In this document: piece by piece, positions 24,878 to 32,368 of the stretch
Numbering within the stretch: position 1 is the stretch's first letter
Layout of the letters: every line of letters starts with the position of its first letter
Assembly (NCBI GenBank): GCA_964490895.1
Contig: CAZBEI010000056.1
Span: 1 to 58,349 of the forward strand
Direction of reading: 5' to 3'
Length of the DNA: 58,349 bases
Origin: JACRAO01 sp964490895
GTDB lineage: Bacteria > Bdellovibrionota > UBA1018
Made by a program: the position numbers and the translations under genes
The notes under the pieces: generated by a model
Databases searched by the model: none
Seen by the model: only the letters and a program-made list of their open reading frames with translations
What the model was told of the DNA's origin: nothing

Positions 24878-25275
24878 TTCTCTTCTCTTAATATGGGATG
24901 AGTGATTCCAGGTGGTTTTGTGTTTGTTAAGTCTTTTACAAAGGTATTTATTTCAGTAGGATGATCGGTATGAAATTTTTCTGTGTTGACGGGGTCTAAT
25001 GTAGGGGGAACTGGAGGTGGATCTTTCCTTGCCGCTTTGAGTTTTAGGAGGGCTTCAAGCAGTTTTGGATTTTTTAGCAAGGATTGGTATTTGGGATCCT
25101 TAAACTCTTGTGCAATTATTTCTTGTGGACTCTGATTTTGAAAACTGTCTTGGATCAGTTTCTGAAGATTTTTAAAGTCTATACATATTTTTTGATAATT
25201 TTTTTCTGTCTGGGGCTCGAACTGAGGGGAAGTTAAAAGCAATTCGTCAAAAATATTTTTTACTGTAGGATCCAT
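24874..25275 (-). CDS. Hypothetical protein
   Basis: This 133-residue protein has Gln/Asn/Lys-rich helices in the first half and a Pro-rich stretch (DPPPVPPTLDP) at 86-96. No domain is recognised. It overlaps the upstream frame by 16 bp and the downstream one by 4 bp, so the three small genes are translated as a unit behind nusB. Confidence 0.6.
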   Translation of the reverse strand: MDPTVKNIFDELLLTSPQFEPQTEKNYQKICIDFKNLQKLIQDSFQNQSPQEIIAQEFKDPKYQSLLKNPKLLEALLKLKAARKDPPPVPPTLDPVNTEKFHTDHPTEINTFVKDLTNTKPPGITHPILREEK

Positions 25276-25682
25276 GTCGGAACTCCTTTGAGGTGTTCAG
25301 CAAGGGTATCGGGGCTTAAATTTCCAAAATCACTACAGGAGATCCCAAAGGGTTGAACCTTTAATCCCAATAAGTTTTTCTTCAACACTTCTAGAGCCGC
25401 AAGTGACACCGGCTTTCTCGCAGCGGAAGTATTGCTTTTTCCACAGCCCAATAATACAAAGTGATAGAGACGAGCTTGTTTCCAGGCCGGGATGTAAACA
25501 CACTCCCCCTGCTTGCCAGTGATCAGGCCAGCTTTTAAAAAATAAGAAAAAACCCCCTGAAATTTCCAGTCGATTATGCCAGCAAGAGCCTTAAGCGGCC
25601 TTTCGTTTTCATAAAAAGTGAGACACAGTGAGTTGAGTTCTCCCAAAAAAAGTGCATTTTCTGGATTTTTTAAGTCGGCCAT
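25260..25682 (-). CDS. M17 aminopeptidase N-domain-like protein (tentative)
   Basis: This 140-residue protein shows the order seen in the non-catalytic N-terminal domain of leucyl aminopeptidases: a strand near residue 20, FSYFLKAGLITGKQGECVYIP (about 46-66), then FVLLGCGKS (75-83) and a following helix. The C-terminal peptidase domain is absent, so no catalytic activity is expected. It lies 12 bp after nusB on the same strand. The assignment rests on motif spacing only. Confidence 0.4.
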   Translation of the reverse strand: MADLKNPENALFLGELNSLCLTFYENERPLKALAGIIDWKFQGVFSYFLKAGLITGKQGECVYIPAWKQARLYHFVLLGCGKSNTSAARKPVSLAALEVLKKNLLGLKVQPFGISCSDFGNLSPDTLAEHLKGVPTWILQ

Positions 25683-25694
25683 TTCTCTGCTATT

Positions 25695-26099
25695 TTATCG
25701 ATTTTTCTTCACGGAGTCCAGTATTCCATTGATAAAGGGGGGCGACTCCTCAGTTCCAAACTCTTTGGCAAGCTCAATGGCCTCATTGATTGTGACCTCT
25801 GCGTCAATATCAGGATAATTGAGCATTTCGTAAATAGCCATTCTTAAGAGGGATCGATCGACGGAGGGCATCCTTGAGACTTTCCAATTTGTGGCGTGTT
25901 TTTCTAGAATGGGGTCTATTTGGCCTATGCTTTTGAGTGTTCCCATTACAAGATCTTGGGCAAAAGCCTGCAAGGATTCTGGGACTTTAAAGTGTTCAAA
26001 ATGGCTTTTGAGTTGAGCTGGGTCAAATTCCGTCCCTTTGCGATCAAAGCTGTAGAGGATTTGAAGTGCAACTTCTCTGGCCATGCGACGGGATTTCAC
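25695..26099 (-). CDS. nusB: Transcription antitermination factor NusB
   Basis: This 134-residue all-helical RNA-binding protein, with NusE/S10, recognises boxA in rRNA leaders. The N-terminal RMAREVALQILYS and C-terminal NEAIELAKEFGTEESPPFINGILD are family signatures. It overlaps nrdR by 4 bp (ATGA), and three small unknown genes follow. Confidence 0.95.
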   Translation of the reverse strand: MKSRRMAREVALQILYSFDRKGTEFDPAQLKSHFEHFKVPESLQAFAQDLVMGTLKSIGQIDPILEKHATNWKVSRMPSVDRSLLRMAIYEMLNYPDIDAEVTINEAIELAKEFGTEESPPFINGILDSVKKNR

Positions 26100-26614
26100 T
26101 GGGTTTTTTCCTCTTCTACTTTATGCTGGAAATTAAATAAGGGTAAGCTCGATTCCTCTTCTTTTTGGACAAGGGGCTCTTTCAGCTCTGCTACAAAATC
26201 GTCTACATCCTTAAAGTCACGGTAAACTGACGAAAAGCGAATATAGGCTACTTTGTCTAATTGATGAAGTTCAAGCATTACAAAATGACCTATGGTTTTG
26301 GCCGGAAGTTCCTTGAGTCCAAAGGCTTGGATTTGTTTTTCAATTCGAGTGAGGATTTCTTCGACTTTGTAGGTTGGGATGTTTCTTTTTTGACATGCTT
26401 TTTTTATTCCACCTAAAACCTTTTCTCTAAGATAAGACTCTCTTCGACCATCTTTTTTAATGATCATGGGCATGAGCTCTTCCACTCTTTCGTAAGTGGT
26501 AAAGCGTCCTTCGCACCTAGGACACTCCCTCCTACGGCGAGTGATATCTCCAGTTTGGTTGAGTCGAGAGTCAATCACTTTTGTGTCTAGTTGGGTGCAA
26601 AAGGGGCACTTCAT
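26096..26614 (-). CDS. nrdR: Transcriptional repressor NrdR
   Basis: This repressor of ribonucleotide reductase genes senses (d)ATP. The 172 residues have a zinc ribbon (C3, C6, C31, C34; MKCPFCTQLDTKVIDSR), the basic RRRRECPRC stretch, and an ATP-cone (about 49-139, VIKKDGRRE-type motif). The C-terminus (YRDFKDVDDFVAEL) matches the family, plus about 20 extra charged residues. It lies 17 bp after glyA, giving the order glyA-nrdR-nusB. Confidence 0.96.
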   Translation of the reverse strand: MKCPFCTQLDTKVIDSRLNQTGDITRRRRECPRCEGRFTTYERVEELMPMIIKKDGRRESYLREKVLGGIKKACQKRNIPTYKVEEILTRIEKQIQAFGLKELPAKTIGHFVMLELHQLDKVAYIRFSSVYRDFKDVDDFVAELKEPLVQKEEESSLPLFNFQHKVEEEKTQ

Positions 26615-26631
26615 ATTGGCACACCATAGCC

Positions 26632-27897
26632 TTAGCTTTTAGATTTATAAACAGGAAAATGACTGCAGAGTTCTTTGACTTCATTTCGAATTTTGAGCAA
26701 TCCATCAGGCGCGCCTTTTTGGTCTAAGGCCTTTGAAATCCAGTGGGCAATACGTTTCATTTCTTTTTCTTTCATCCCACGAGTGGTGACAGCGGGTACC
26801 CCAATGCGGATGCCGCTGGCTATAAAAGGACTTCTTTTTTCGTTCGGTATGGTGTTTTTGTTGACGGTGATTCCTGCTTGATCCAGCCAGACTTCAGCGT
26901 CTTTGCCAGTAATCTGCCCATCTTTAGTGAGGGTGAGATCCACCAGCATCAAGTGGTTGTCTGTGCCGTTTGTCACCAAAGAAAAACCACATTCCATTAA
27001 TGCCTCCGCCAATGTTTTTGCATTCGAGAGGATCTGTTTTTGGTAGGCGATAAACTCAGGCTTTAGGGCTTCTCCAAAAGCCACAGCCTTCGCCGCAATG
27101 ACATGCATGAGCGGTCCACCTTGAATCCCTGGAAAAATCCAGGAGTTTACTGCTTTTATTTTTTCAGCACTCGATAAAATCAAACCTCCTCGAGGACCAC
27201 GCAAAGTCTTGTGTGTGGTCGAAGTGGTATAGGTGGCATGCGAAATGGGCGACGGATGCAACCCCACGGCTACAAGCCCAGCAATGTGGGCAATATCGAC
27301 CACCAGGTGCGCCTGTGTTTCGCGAGCAATTTGGCCTAAAATTTCAAAATTAATGACCCGAGGGTACGCGCTTGCCCCTGCCACAATGACTTTAGGGTTT
27401 TCTTTCATGGCACTCTCGCGAATGAGATCATAATCTAAGAGGTGAGTTTCGGGATGGACTCCGTAGCTTAAAACTTTAAATAGTTTGCCACTAAAATTGG
27501 CGGGACTTCCGTGTGTGAGGTGCCCTCCATGCGACAGATTCATCCCGAGCATTTTGTCGCCTGGCTGCATGAGGGCAAAATAAGCAGCCATATTGGCTTG
27601 AGACCCAGAGTGAGGTTGAACATTTGCCGCCTCTGCTTTGAAGAGTTCGCACACTCTTTGAATGGCTAAGGCTTCTACTTGGTCTACAAAAGTGCAGCCC
27701 CCGTAGTAACGCTTCTGCGGATAACCTTCGGCATATTTATTGGTGAGCAAAGATCCTTGAGCCTCTAAAACTGCCGGACTGACATAGTTTTCCGAAGCAA
27801 TAAGTTCTAATCCATCTTCCTCTCTTTCGTGTTCTTTTAAAATGGAGTCCAAGATGAGGGGGTCTACTTGTTTTAAGTGGGCGTACATGAACTCCAT
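26632..27897 (-). CDS. glyA: Serine hydroxymethyltransferase
   Basis: It interconverts serine and glycine with tetrahydrofolate and feeds one-carbon metabolism. From ATG 27897 the product is 421 residues, the usual length. The PLP lysine is K230 in TTSTTHKTLRGPRGG, and ENYVSPAVLEAQG and YPQKRYYGG are also conserved. The frame is open upstream to TTG 28023, but those 42 residues match nothing in the family. A second ATG three codons on has GGAG just before it and may be the real start. Confidence 0.96.
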   Translation of the reverse strand: MEFMYAHLKQVDPLILDSILKEHEREEDGLELIASENYVSPAVLEAQGSLLTNKYAEGYPQKRYYGGCTFVDQVEALAIQRVCELFKAEAANVQPHSGSQANMAAYFALMQPGDKMLGMNLSHGGHLTHGSPANFSGKLFKVLSYGVHPETHLLDYDLIRESAMKENPKVIVAGASAYPRVINFEILGQIARETQAHLVVDIAHIAGLVAVGLHPSPISHATYTTSTTHKTLRGPRGGLILSSAEKIKAVNSWIFPGIQGGPLMHVIAAKAVAFGEALKPEFIAYQKQILSNAKTLAEALMECGFSLVTNGTDNHLMLVDLTLTKDGQITGKDAEVWLDQAGITVNKNTIPNEKRSPFIASGIRIGVPAVTTRGMKEKEMKRIAHWISKALDQKGAPDGLLKIRNEVKELCSHFPVYKSKS

Positions 27898-28094
27898 ATA
27901 ACACGATTTTGCTGAAAAAGGCCCATCTGCTTTGTCAGATTTTATCAAAAAATCCTCACATACTGCCGTGTATGCTCCGGTTTTTTGAGAAAACCTTCCT
28001 CGCATCTGGGCCTTTTTGAGCAAAATCTGACTTTTTCAGCAGAATATAACACGACTTAGATCTAACTTCTATTATGGAGTGATGAGGGAGTATA

Positions 28095-28136
28095 TCTAAA
28101 ACAATCTTTTGCTAGTCTAAAACAATGTTTTGCTGG
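28095..28136 (+). repeat. Tandem 21-bp repeat upstream of the cupredoxin gene
   Basis: Two adjacent 21-bp units, each TCTAAAACAAT-n-TTTTGCT-plus two bases, differ at 2 positions. Each unit contains AAAAC...GTTTT-like dyad symmetry. The 21-bp period equals two helical turns, so two dimers could bind side by side on one DNA face. It ends about 40 bp before the start codon, suggesting activator or repressor sites. Confidence 0.55.
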
Positions 28137-28178
28137 TAATGTCAAAAAAAGTGCATTGTTTGCTCAAAAGGAGTCACC

Positions 28179-28553
28179 ATGAGGCTACTAACGGTTCTCT
28201 CGTTTTTATTTTTCTTTGCTGCTTTAGAAGTCTGTCTCGCTGACACACAACAGTTTTATCTGCAAGCTGTCGAATTGAGCGGTACAAAATTTTGGTTGCC
28301 TTCGACCGTGGTTGTCAAAAAGGGGGATACTGTAAAAATACATTTAGTGAACAAAATTCCAGGGATAAACAGTCTGCATGGTTTTGCAATTGATGCTTTT
28401 AAGGTAAAAGAAGTAATTGATACAAAGGGCAAAGAAATTGAGTTTACCGCTGATAAAGTGGGTCTCTTTCCTATTTATTGCCAGCTTCATCCCGCGCATA
28501 TTGGTGGTCAACTCGTGGTTTTGGACGCAGGCAGAGCCGGGATGGAGAAGTAA
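28179..28553 (+). CDS. Periplasmic cupredoxin-like copper protein
   Basis: This 124-residue protein starts with a Sec signal (cleavage after about A21, LEVCLADTQ). The mature domain has H67 and, near the end, C101-x2-H104-x2-H107 in YCQLHPAHIGG, fitting a cupredoxin copper site (His, Cys, His plus another ligand). The CxxxC of CuA is absent, so a mononuclear type-1-like centre is more likely. AAAAGGAG lies 6 nt before the ATG. It probably carries electrons or binds copper in the periplasm. Confidence 0.75.
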   Translation: MRLLTVLSFLFFFAALEVCLADTQQFYLQAVELSGTKFWLPSTVVVKKGDTVKIHLVNKIPGINSLHGFAIDAFKVKEVIDTKGKEIEFTADKVGLFPIYCQLHPAHIGGQLVVLDAGRAGMEK

Positions 28554-29010
28554 TCGGACCTAGACTCGAGTCTATTTGCGTTCGAATTTTATGCAGGTGA
28601 TGTGCCAATGAAACAACTTCGTCGGGACTCATTTTGAGATCGCATAGCATTTTAATCCCGAGATCTTTGAGCGAGGCATTAGTCTGTCGGCCTGAGGAGG
28701 TTAACTTGACGAGTACGGATCGTTCATCGGCCTGAGAACGCTTCCGAGTGATCAGTTTTTTACTTTCAAGACGTTTCAAAAGAGGAGTCACAGTTCCTGA
28801 ATCCAAGTGTAACTCTCTACATAATTCATTGACGGATTTCTCGCGACCGTCTGAGTCTCTTAACAAAACCAAAACCAAGAGTTGAGGATAGGTCAAATCT
28901 AGCGCAGTCAAATGTTTTTGATAAAGCCGAGTCATGGATCTAGAAGTAGAATAGAGAGCAAAACATAAGAAATTACGAATGTCCCATTTTGGGTCCTTTT
29001 TAATCGACAT
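28471..29010 (-). CDS. ohrR: OhrR-type MarR family peroxide-sensing regulator
   Basis: The 179 residues include the OhrR hallmark NFLCFALYSTSRSM, with the reactive cysteine C16 corresponding to Bacillus OhrR C15. LTYPQLLVLVLL, LDSGTVTPLLKRLE and RKRSQADERSV make up the winged helix. Oxidation of this Cys by organic hydroperoxides releases OhrR from DNA. It is the last gene of the type III PKS operon (2 bp after the methyltransferase), and a close match to the OhrR operator lies upstream of that operon. A tail of about 28 residues (from about 151) lies antisense to the cupredoxin gene, overlapping by 83 bp. No ohr peroxidase gene is in the window. Confidence 0.85.
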   Translation of the reverse strand: MSIKKDPKWDIRNFLCFALYSTSRSMTRLYQKHLTALDLTYPQLLVLVLLRDSDGREKSVNELCRELHLDSGTVTPLLKRLESKKLITRKRSQADERSVLVKLTSSGRQTNASLKDLGIKMLCDLKMSPDEVVSLAHHLHKIRTQIDSSLGPITSPSRLCLRPKPRVDHQYARDEAGNK

Positions 29011-29012
29011 AT

Positions 29013-29813
29013 TCAGACCTCCATCATTGGTTTTGCTGTGTGTTTTGCCATCCCTGCATAGGAGATAGCAAGGGAGCGAGAAAATTTAAATGAGAAATCG
29101 TTCCCGACTCTTCTCTGGAATAGGCTTTTCAGAAAACTCAAGCTCACGAACTGGGGCCGCAAACCCTTCCATGTGGTAACGCTTAGGCCCTGCGATTCGC
29201 ACATTTTATTGAGCTCAATAGGTTTGATAAAAAGCTCGAGTACATGGAGATTTTTGGGCGTTTTCTTGAGAGCAAATTCAACCAAACGAATAGCGATCCA
29301 ATAAGAAAGAATGTTACGATTAAAGGTATGAAAAAAGAAAAGTCCACCCGCATTCAATACGCGCTTTACTTCCGAGATAATCCGTTCAGGATCACTAACA
29401 TGTTCTAAAAAATCCATGCAGCAAACCGCATCAAATGTTCCGATCTCTTTGGGTAAATGGTGTGCATCAGCTCGAGTGTAATAAACCGTGTGTGTCAGAT
29501 CAAACTTCTGAGCAATTGCCAGACTAGAAGCAGATTGATCAATGCCGGTAACTTGATGGTTATGGGTGGCAAGGGTGTTACTCAAAAATCCTGCCCCACA
29601 ACCCATATCTAAGATTTTAATTTTACGATTCGAACCAAAATGTTTTTCAATTTCACTTTGGACCCACGGCCCTAGCAATCGTGATTCGGCTCTCAGTAGA
29701 GCGACAGGATCGTCGGTGGCAGTATACCAAGAGTCACCGAGTTCATCATAAATAGAATTATTAATGCCAGAATTATTGCTGCCGCCAGAGGCCAGGGCTA
29801 TTTTTTTTTCCAT
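29013..29813 (-). CDS. SAM-dependent methyltransferase (UbiG-like)
   Basis: This 266-residue class I methyltransferase has SAM motif I ILDMGCGAGFLS (about 69-80), an acidic GID after the next strand, and FDAVCCMDFLEHV at the UbiG/Coq3-like post-I region. Ubiquinone-type O-methyltransferases share these. Start ATG 29813 is chosen because the longer frame (to 30191) runs antisense-free but out of frame through the membrane-protein gene and encodes nothing sensible. It overlaps that gene by 16 bp. It probably methylates the product of the polyketide synthase encoded upstream. Confidence 0.82.
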   Translation of the reverse strand: MEKKIALASGGSNNSGINNSIYDELGDSWYTATDDPVALLRAESRLLGPWVQSEIEKHFGSNRKIKILDMGCGAGFLSNTLATHNHQVTGIDQSASSLAIAQKFDLTHTVYYTRADAHHLPKEIGTFDAVCCMDFLEHVSDPERIISEVKRVLNAGGLFFFHTFNRNILSYWIAIRLVEFALKKTPKNLHVLELFIKPIELNKMCESQGLSVTTWKGLRPQFVSLSFLKSLFQRRVGNDFSFKFSRSLAISYAGMAKHTAKPMMEV

Positions 29814-30295
29814 AAAAAATTCCAATAGAGAGTTTGATAGATCATAAAAAAACACGTAACACAGAGTTGACCCATGAGAAGCGAAGGAATCCAAGCCAGT
29901 TGCCCAGTAGAGAGGGTGGCAGTGATTTGTTGGGTATCTCGTTCTACCCAAAAGATGCCGGTCGACAGGAACACGAGAGGGTGCAGCACGAATAAAATAG
30001 CATGCAGCCAGTTTTCTGCTGGGCTGCATTCCTGAGAGTGGACAAATTCGTCCTTGGTCACAAGGAATGAAGATATCAGAGCCAATAAGCAAAATACGAT
30101 TATATTCTGGACGCTCACTCTGAGGAAAACTGGAACAGAGAGAGCTGCAATGACAGAAAGAGTATCCAAGGGGTGACCGATCCTTTCCCATCTTGGAAGG
30201 CCTCTTTTATGGTGAAAGTAGAATTCATCATAAAACATGGCCACTCCTTGAATTGTGATTGGGAACAAAAGTATAAAAACTGCCAAATATAACAT
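29798..30295 (-). CDS. Membrane protein of the polyketide operon
   Basis: This 165-residue integral membrane protein has about five hydrophobic segments (starting LAVFILLFPITIQGV). A conserved-looking polar motif, FYDEFYFHHKRGLPRWERIGHP, follows the first span (about 21-42) and could hold an active site or metal. It lies 12 bp after the PKS gene and overlaps the methyltransferase gene. It might hydroxylate, methylate or transport the polyketide lipid. I do not recognise its family. Confidence 0.7.
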   Translation of the reverse strand: MLYLAVFILLFPITIQGVAMFYDEFYFHHKRGLPRWERIGHPLDTLSVIAALSVPVFLRVSVQNIIVFCLLALISSFLVTKDEFVHSQECSPAENWLHAILFVLHPLVFLSTGIFWVERDTQQITATLSTGQLAWIPSLLMGQLCVTCFFMIYQTLYWNFLWKKK

Positions 30296-30307
30296 CTTTA
30301 TCCAAGC

Positions 30308-31411
30308 CTAGATCACTCGAAAGAGGGATCCATAAATGGTAAGTCCAGGTCCAAATGCTAGGCTCACCACTGGAGTTCCGGAGGGAAAGTTTTTTTCAAG
30401 GATTCTTTTCCAAACATGAGGAAGTGTTGCAGAAGACATATTTCCACGGTTTTTCAGAATCTCACGACTTTCTTCGAGTTGAGTGGATTTTAGTTCAAGA
30501 GCTTCCTCCAGCACATCAATAATTTTGGGCCCACCCGGATGTACTGCAAATATTGACTGGGGTATATCTCCCAGGTTCCAGCCGGCATTATTGTAGAGAG
30601 TCATTACAAATTCACGGATGCTTTGTTTAAGTAAAATCGGAACTCTCTTTCCCAGAGTCATTGCGAAGCCCCAATTTTCTATTGTCCAAGACATTTGATC
30701 CGTTGTATCTGGAACAATCTTTTCCTGAATATGGTAGAGATGGAATCCAGTCTTTTCTGTGCGCGGTCTGGCGACCCTGTACTTAATGCTTCCGTCAGCA
30801 AACAGTGTCTGTACGATCGTTTGCTCGACTGATTGAGCGGCTGGGTTCATATGAAGACTACAGATTTCTGTATGGACAATGTCGATTGTATTTACAGAAG
30901 CGGCGATATAACCCTGGGCAATCCGTATAGCCGGCATGGCTGCATAACAACCCATATGATAGGCGTGAGTAACTCCGGTATCCCATTTTTTATTGGAAAC
31001 TAAAGTCTGAGCTGCACTAGGCGAAACATAACCGGTACATGTTACATGAATCAGTTGATCTGGAGCTTTTGTGTCACCGTGGGGATAGAGCGTCTCAAAA
31101 ATTTCATTTGTCCGTTTTAAAAAGAATTGACCCCGTTCGCCCACACTTGGGCCTTCGTGAAGAGGCAGACTTGTTTTGAAGAGACTCCGGAGCTTTGAGT
31201 CTTTGATCCCTAGGTCTGGATGCTCAAAGCACCGTTTGGAAATTTTATCAGCCTTGACACCATGGAGTGCAAAACGGCTCAAAGCAACCTCTGGCGTTCC
31301 TTGGACTTCGCCATGATAGTTTGAGAGCCAAGTCTGACTTTGTTCTTGGGTTAAGGTGATCGTTGGGGTCACCGATTCAAAATCTGTTATGTCTGCTAAA
31401 ATTTTTTCCAT
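30308..31411 (-). CDS. Type III polyketide synthase (chalcone-synthase fold)
   Basis: This homodimeric ketosynthase extends acyl-CoA starters with malonyl-CoA. The Cys-His-Asn triad is visible, numbered from ATG 31411: C155 (HMGCYAAMPAIR), H291 (VHPGGPKIID) and N324 (RGNMSSATLPHVW). GFGPG-type closure is seen as FGPGLTIYG. At 367 residues it is family-sized. Bacterial relatives make alkylresorcinols, alkylpyrones or quinone precursors. GTG 31423 is an alternative start. It is first in an operon with a membrane protein, a methyltransferase and OhrR, so a methylated phenolic lipid induced by peroxide stress is inferred. Confidence 0.88.
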   Translation of the reverse strand: MEKILADITDFESVTPTITLTQEQSQTWLSNYHGEVQGTPEVALSRFALHGVKADKISKRCFEHPDLGIKDSKLRSLFKTSLPLHEGPSVGERGQFFLKRTNEIFETLYPHGDTKAPDQLIHVTCTGYVSPSAAQTLVSNKKWDTGVTHAYHMGCYAAMPAIRIAQGYIAASVNTIDIVHTEICSLHMNPAAQSVEQTIVQTLFADGSIKYRVARPRTEKTGFHLYHIQEKIVPDTTDQMSWTIENWGFAMTLGKRVPILLKQSIREFVMTLYNNAGWNLGDIPQSIFAVHPGGPKIIDVLEEALELKSTQLEESREILKNRGNMSSATLPHVWKRILEKNFPSGTPVVSLAFGPGLTIYGSLFRVI

Positions 31412-31462
31412 TTTAAGTACCACTCTTTCTGAGGGATTGAGATAACACCGGATTTAATTTTG

Positions 31463-31477
31463 TACAAGTAAATTGTA
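31463..31477 (-). promoter_or_regulatory. OhrR operator candidate
   Basis: The + strand reads TACAAGTAAATTGTA, one base from the Bacillus subtilis ohrA operator half-site pair TACAATTAAATTGTA. It lies about 52 bp upstream of the PKS start, in a segment with a TTGCAT -35-like box and TTAAAT -10-like box read on the minus strand. The last gene of the operon encodes an OhrR-type protein, so autoregulation is expected. Confidence 0.6.
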
Positions 31478-31506
31478 TGCAACATAATCCGCCTCATTCT
31501 AAACGA

Positions 31507-31595
31507 TGGGCCCCGGTGGCCGCCGGGGTGTACTAAGGGCCCGTTTTACAGGCCTTACAAGTGCGTGAGTGTTCGAGCAGCACGAAAAGGTAAGG
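31507..31595. repeat. REP-like repeat (solo copy)
   Basis: A strong GC-rich hairpin, CCCCGGTGGCCGCCGGGG (about 31514-31531), is followed by GGCCTTACAAGTGC, GTGTTCG, GCAGCA and GAAAAG. The blocks GCCGCCGGGGTG and GGCCTTACAAGTGC.TG.GTGTTCG.GCAGCA.GAAAAG recur at 57888-57965 just before RAYT copy 2. No transposase is attached here. It is likely a REP/BIME-like element mobilised in trans by the RAYTs. Confidence 0.6.
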
Positions 31596-31611
31596 TTCCT
31601 ATCCATCCGAG

Positions 31612-31941
31612 CTACGCTCCTTTGAGAGCTTGGGGCTGAATACGTTCTTCAATTTCCTTATCCACAATTTCAATAAAGGTTGGCCTTAATTGGGTCTTCA
31701 AAAATTCAAGTGCCTCGTCGCTGAACTGCCTAATTTCCCCAAGATATAGTCCTTCTCGAAGTTTTTCTTTCATCAGTGTTTGATATTCACCATGAGGAGT
31801 AAACTTGGCAGCTTCTTTGTATGCATCAAGCAGATCACCCTCAATAACAATTGAAATTCTAATCTTGATGTTCTTAGAACTACAACCAGCCTCAGGAAGG
31901 AGGTCAGTCTTTCCAAATTTAATTTTTTTCTTCCTTGTCAT
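31612..31941 (-). CDS. Ribbon-helix-helix-like partner of the DUF4160 protein
   Basis: The 109-residue protein has a basic N-terminus (MTRKKKIKFGKTDLL) and a central IRISIVIEGDLLDAYKEAAKF, followed by YQTLMKEKLREGLYLG. This strand-helix-helix order fits BrnA/CopG-type DNA-binding antitoxins. The acidic C-terminal helix could bind the partner. It overlaps the DUF4160 gene by 23 bp. An antitoxin-like role is inferred from the arrangement. Confidence 0.5.
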   Translation of the reverse strand: MTRKKKIKFGKTDLLPEAGCSSKNIKIRISIVIEGDLLDAYKEAAKFTPHGEYQTLMKEKLREGLYLGEIRQFSDEALEFLKTQLRPTFIEIVDKEIEERIQPQALKGA

Positions 31942-32170
31942 GATATTCCTCCCATTTGGCCAAAAGCTCCGTCTGATACTGTTTTACGATGTCAATTAAG
32001 CGCTTAGCGTCTCGCTCGCTAAAACCTGTGTCGCCCATTATTTCAAAACTAGTGAGACTGACTTTCATTTCATCGCCATGACCAACGATGTGACAGTGTG
32101 GGTCGCCGTGGTCATCGATGTATATCTGAAATCTACAGCCCAAGGCCCTAACTACAGTGCCCATATACAT
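31919..32170 (-). CDS. DUF4160 family small protein
   Basis: The 83 residues show the DUF4160 pattern: an FQIYIDDHGDPHCHIVGHG core with the PHxH histidines, then a helical tail ending LLAKWEEYHDKEE. DUF4160 proteins are usually encoded next to a DNA-binding partner and are suspected toxin-antitoxin components. M3 (ATGGGC) is an alternative start. A TTGACA box and an inverted repeat lie just upstream. Confidence 0.65.
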   Translation of the reverse strand: MYMGTVVRALGCRFQIYIDDHGDPHCHIVGHGDEMKVSLTSFEIMGDTGFSERDAKRLIDIVKQYQTELLAKWEEYHDKEEKN

Positions 32171-32204
32171 CCTAATATATATAATATATATATGTCAATA
32201 GGAT
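32169..32204 (-). promoter_or_regulatory. Promoter and inverted repeat of the DUF4160 pair
   Basis: On the minus strand TTGACA is followed by an alternating TA tract ending at the start codon. ATCCTA (32169-32174) and TAGGAT (32199-32204) are inverted arms enclosing this promoter. The layout suggests autoregulation by the RHH partner. The exact -10 cannot be fixed in the TA tract. Confidence 0.4.
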
Positions 32205-32368
32205 ATCTACTCGGCACATATAACTGGAGTTTGTTCATCCGGCTCATGGCAGGCCGAGGTGCAAGTGCTGTACCTCTTCGGCTCGGGTTTGAATTGAAAA
32301 ATAGATCCGGAATTCGGACTGATTGTCTGGTTCTGGATTAGTTAGTGTGACTGTTCTGCCTCATTTTT

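Noticed and set aside
29814..30191. N-terminal 126 codons of the long methyltransferase frame
   Set aside because: They overlap the membrane-protein gene in another frame and look unlike any methyltransferase; ATG 29813 fits the family.
32220..32345. GC-rich hairpin-containing stretch between the DUF4160 gene and GST (GCCGA...TCGGC)
   Set aside because: It lacks a T-run in either direction and does not match a known RNA, so neither terminator nor RNA gene is claimed.
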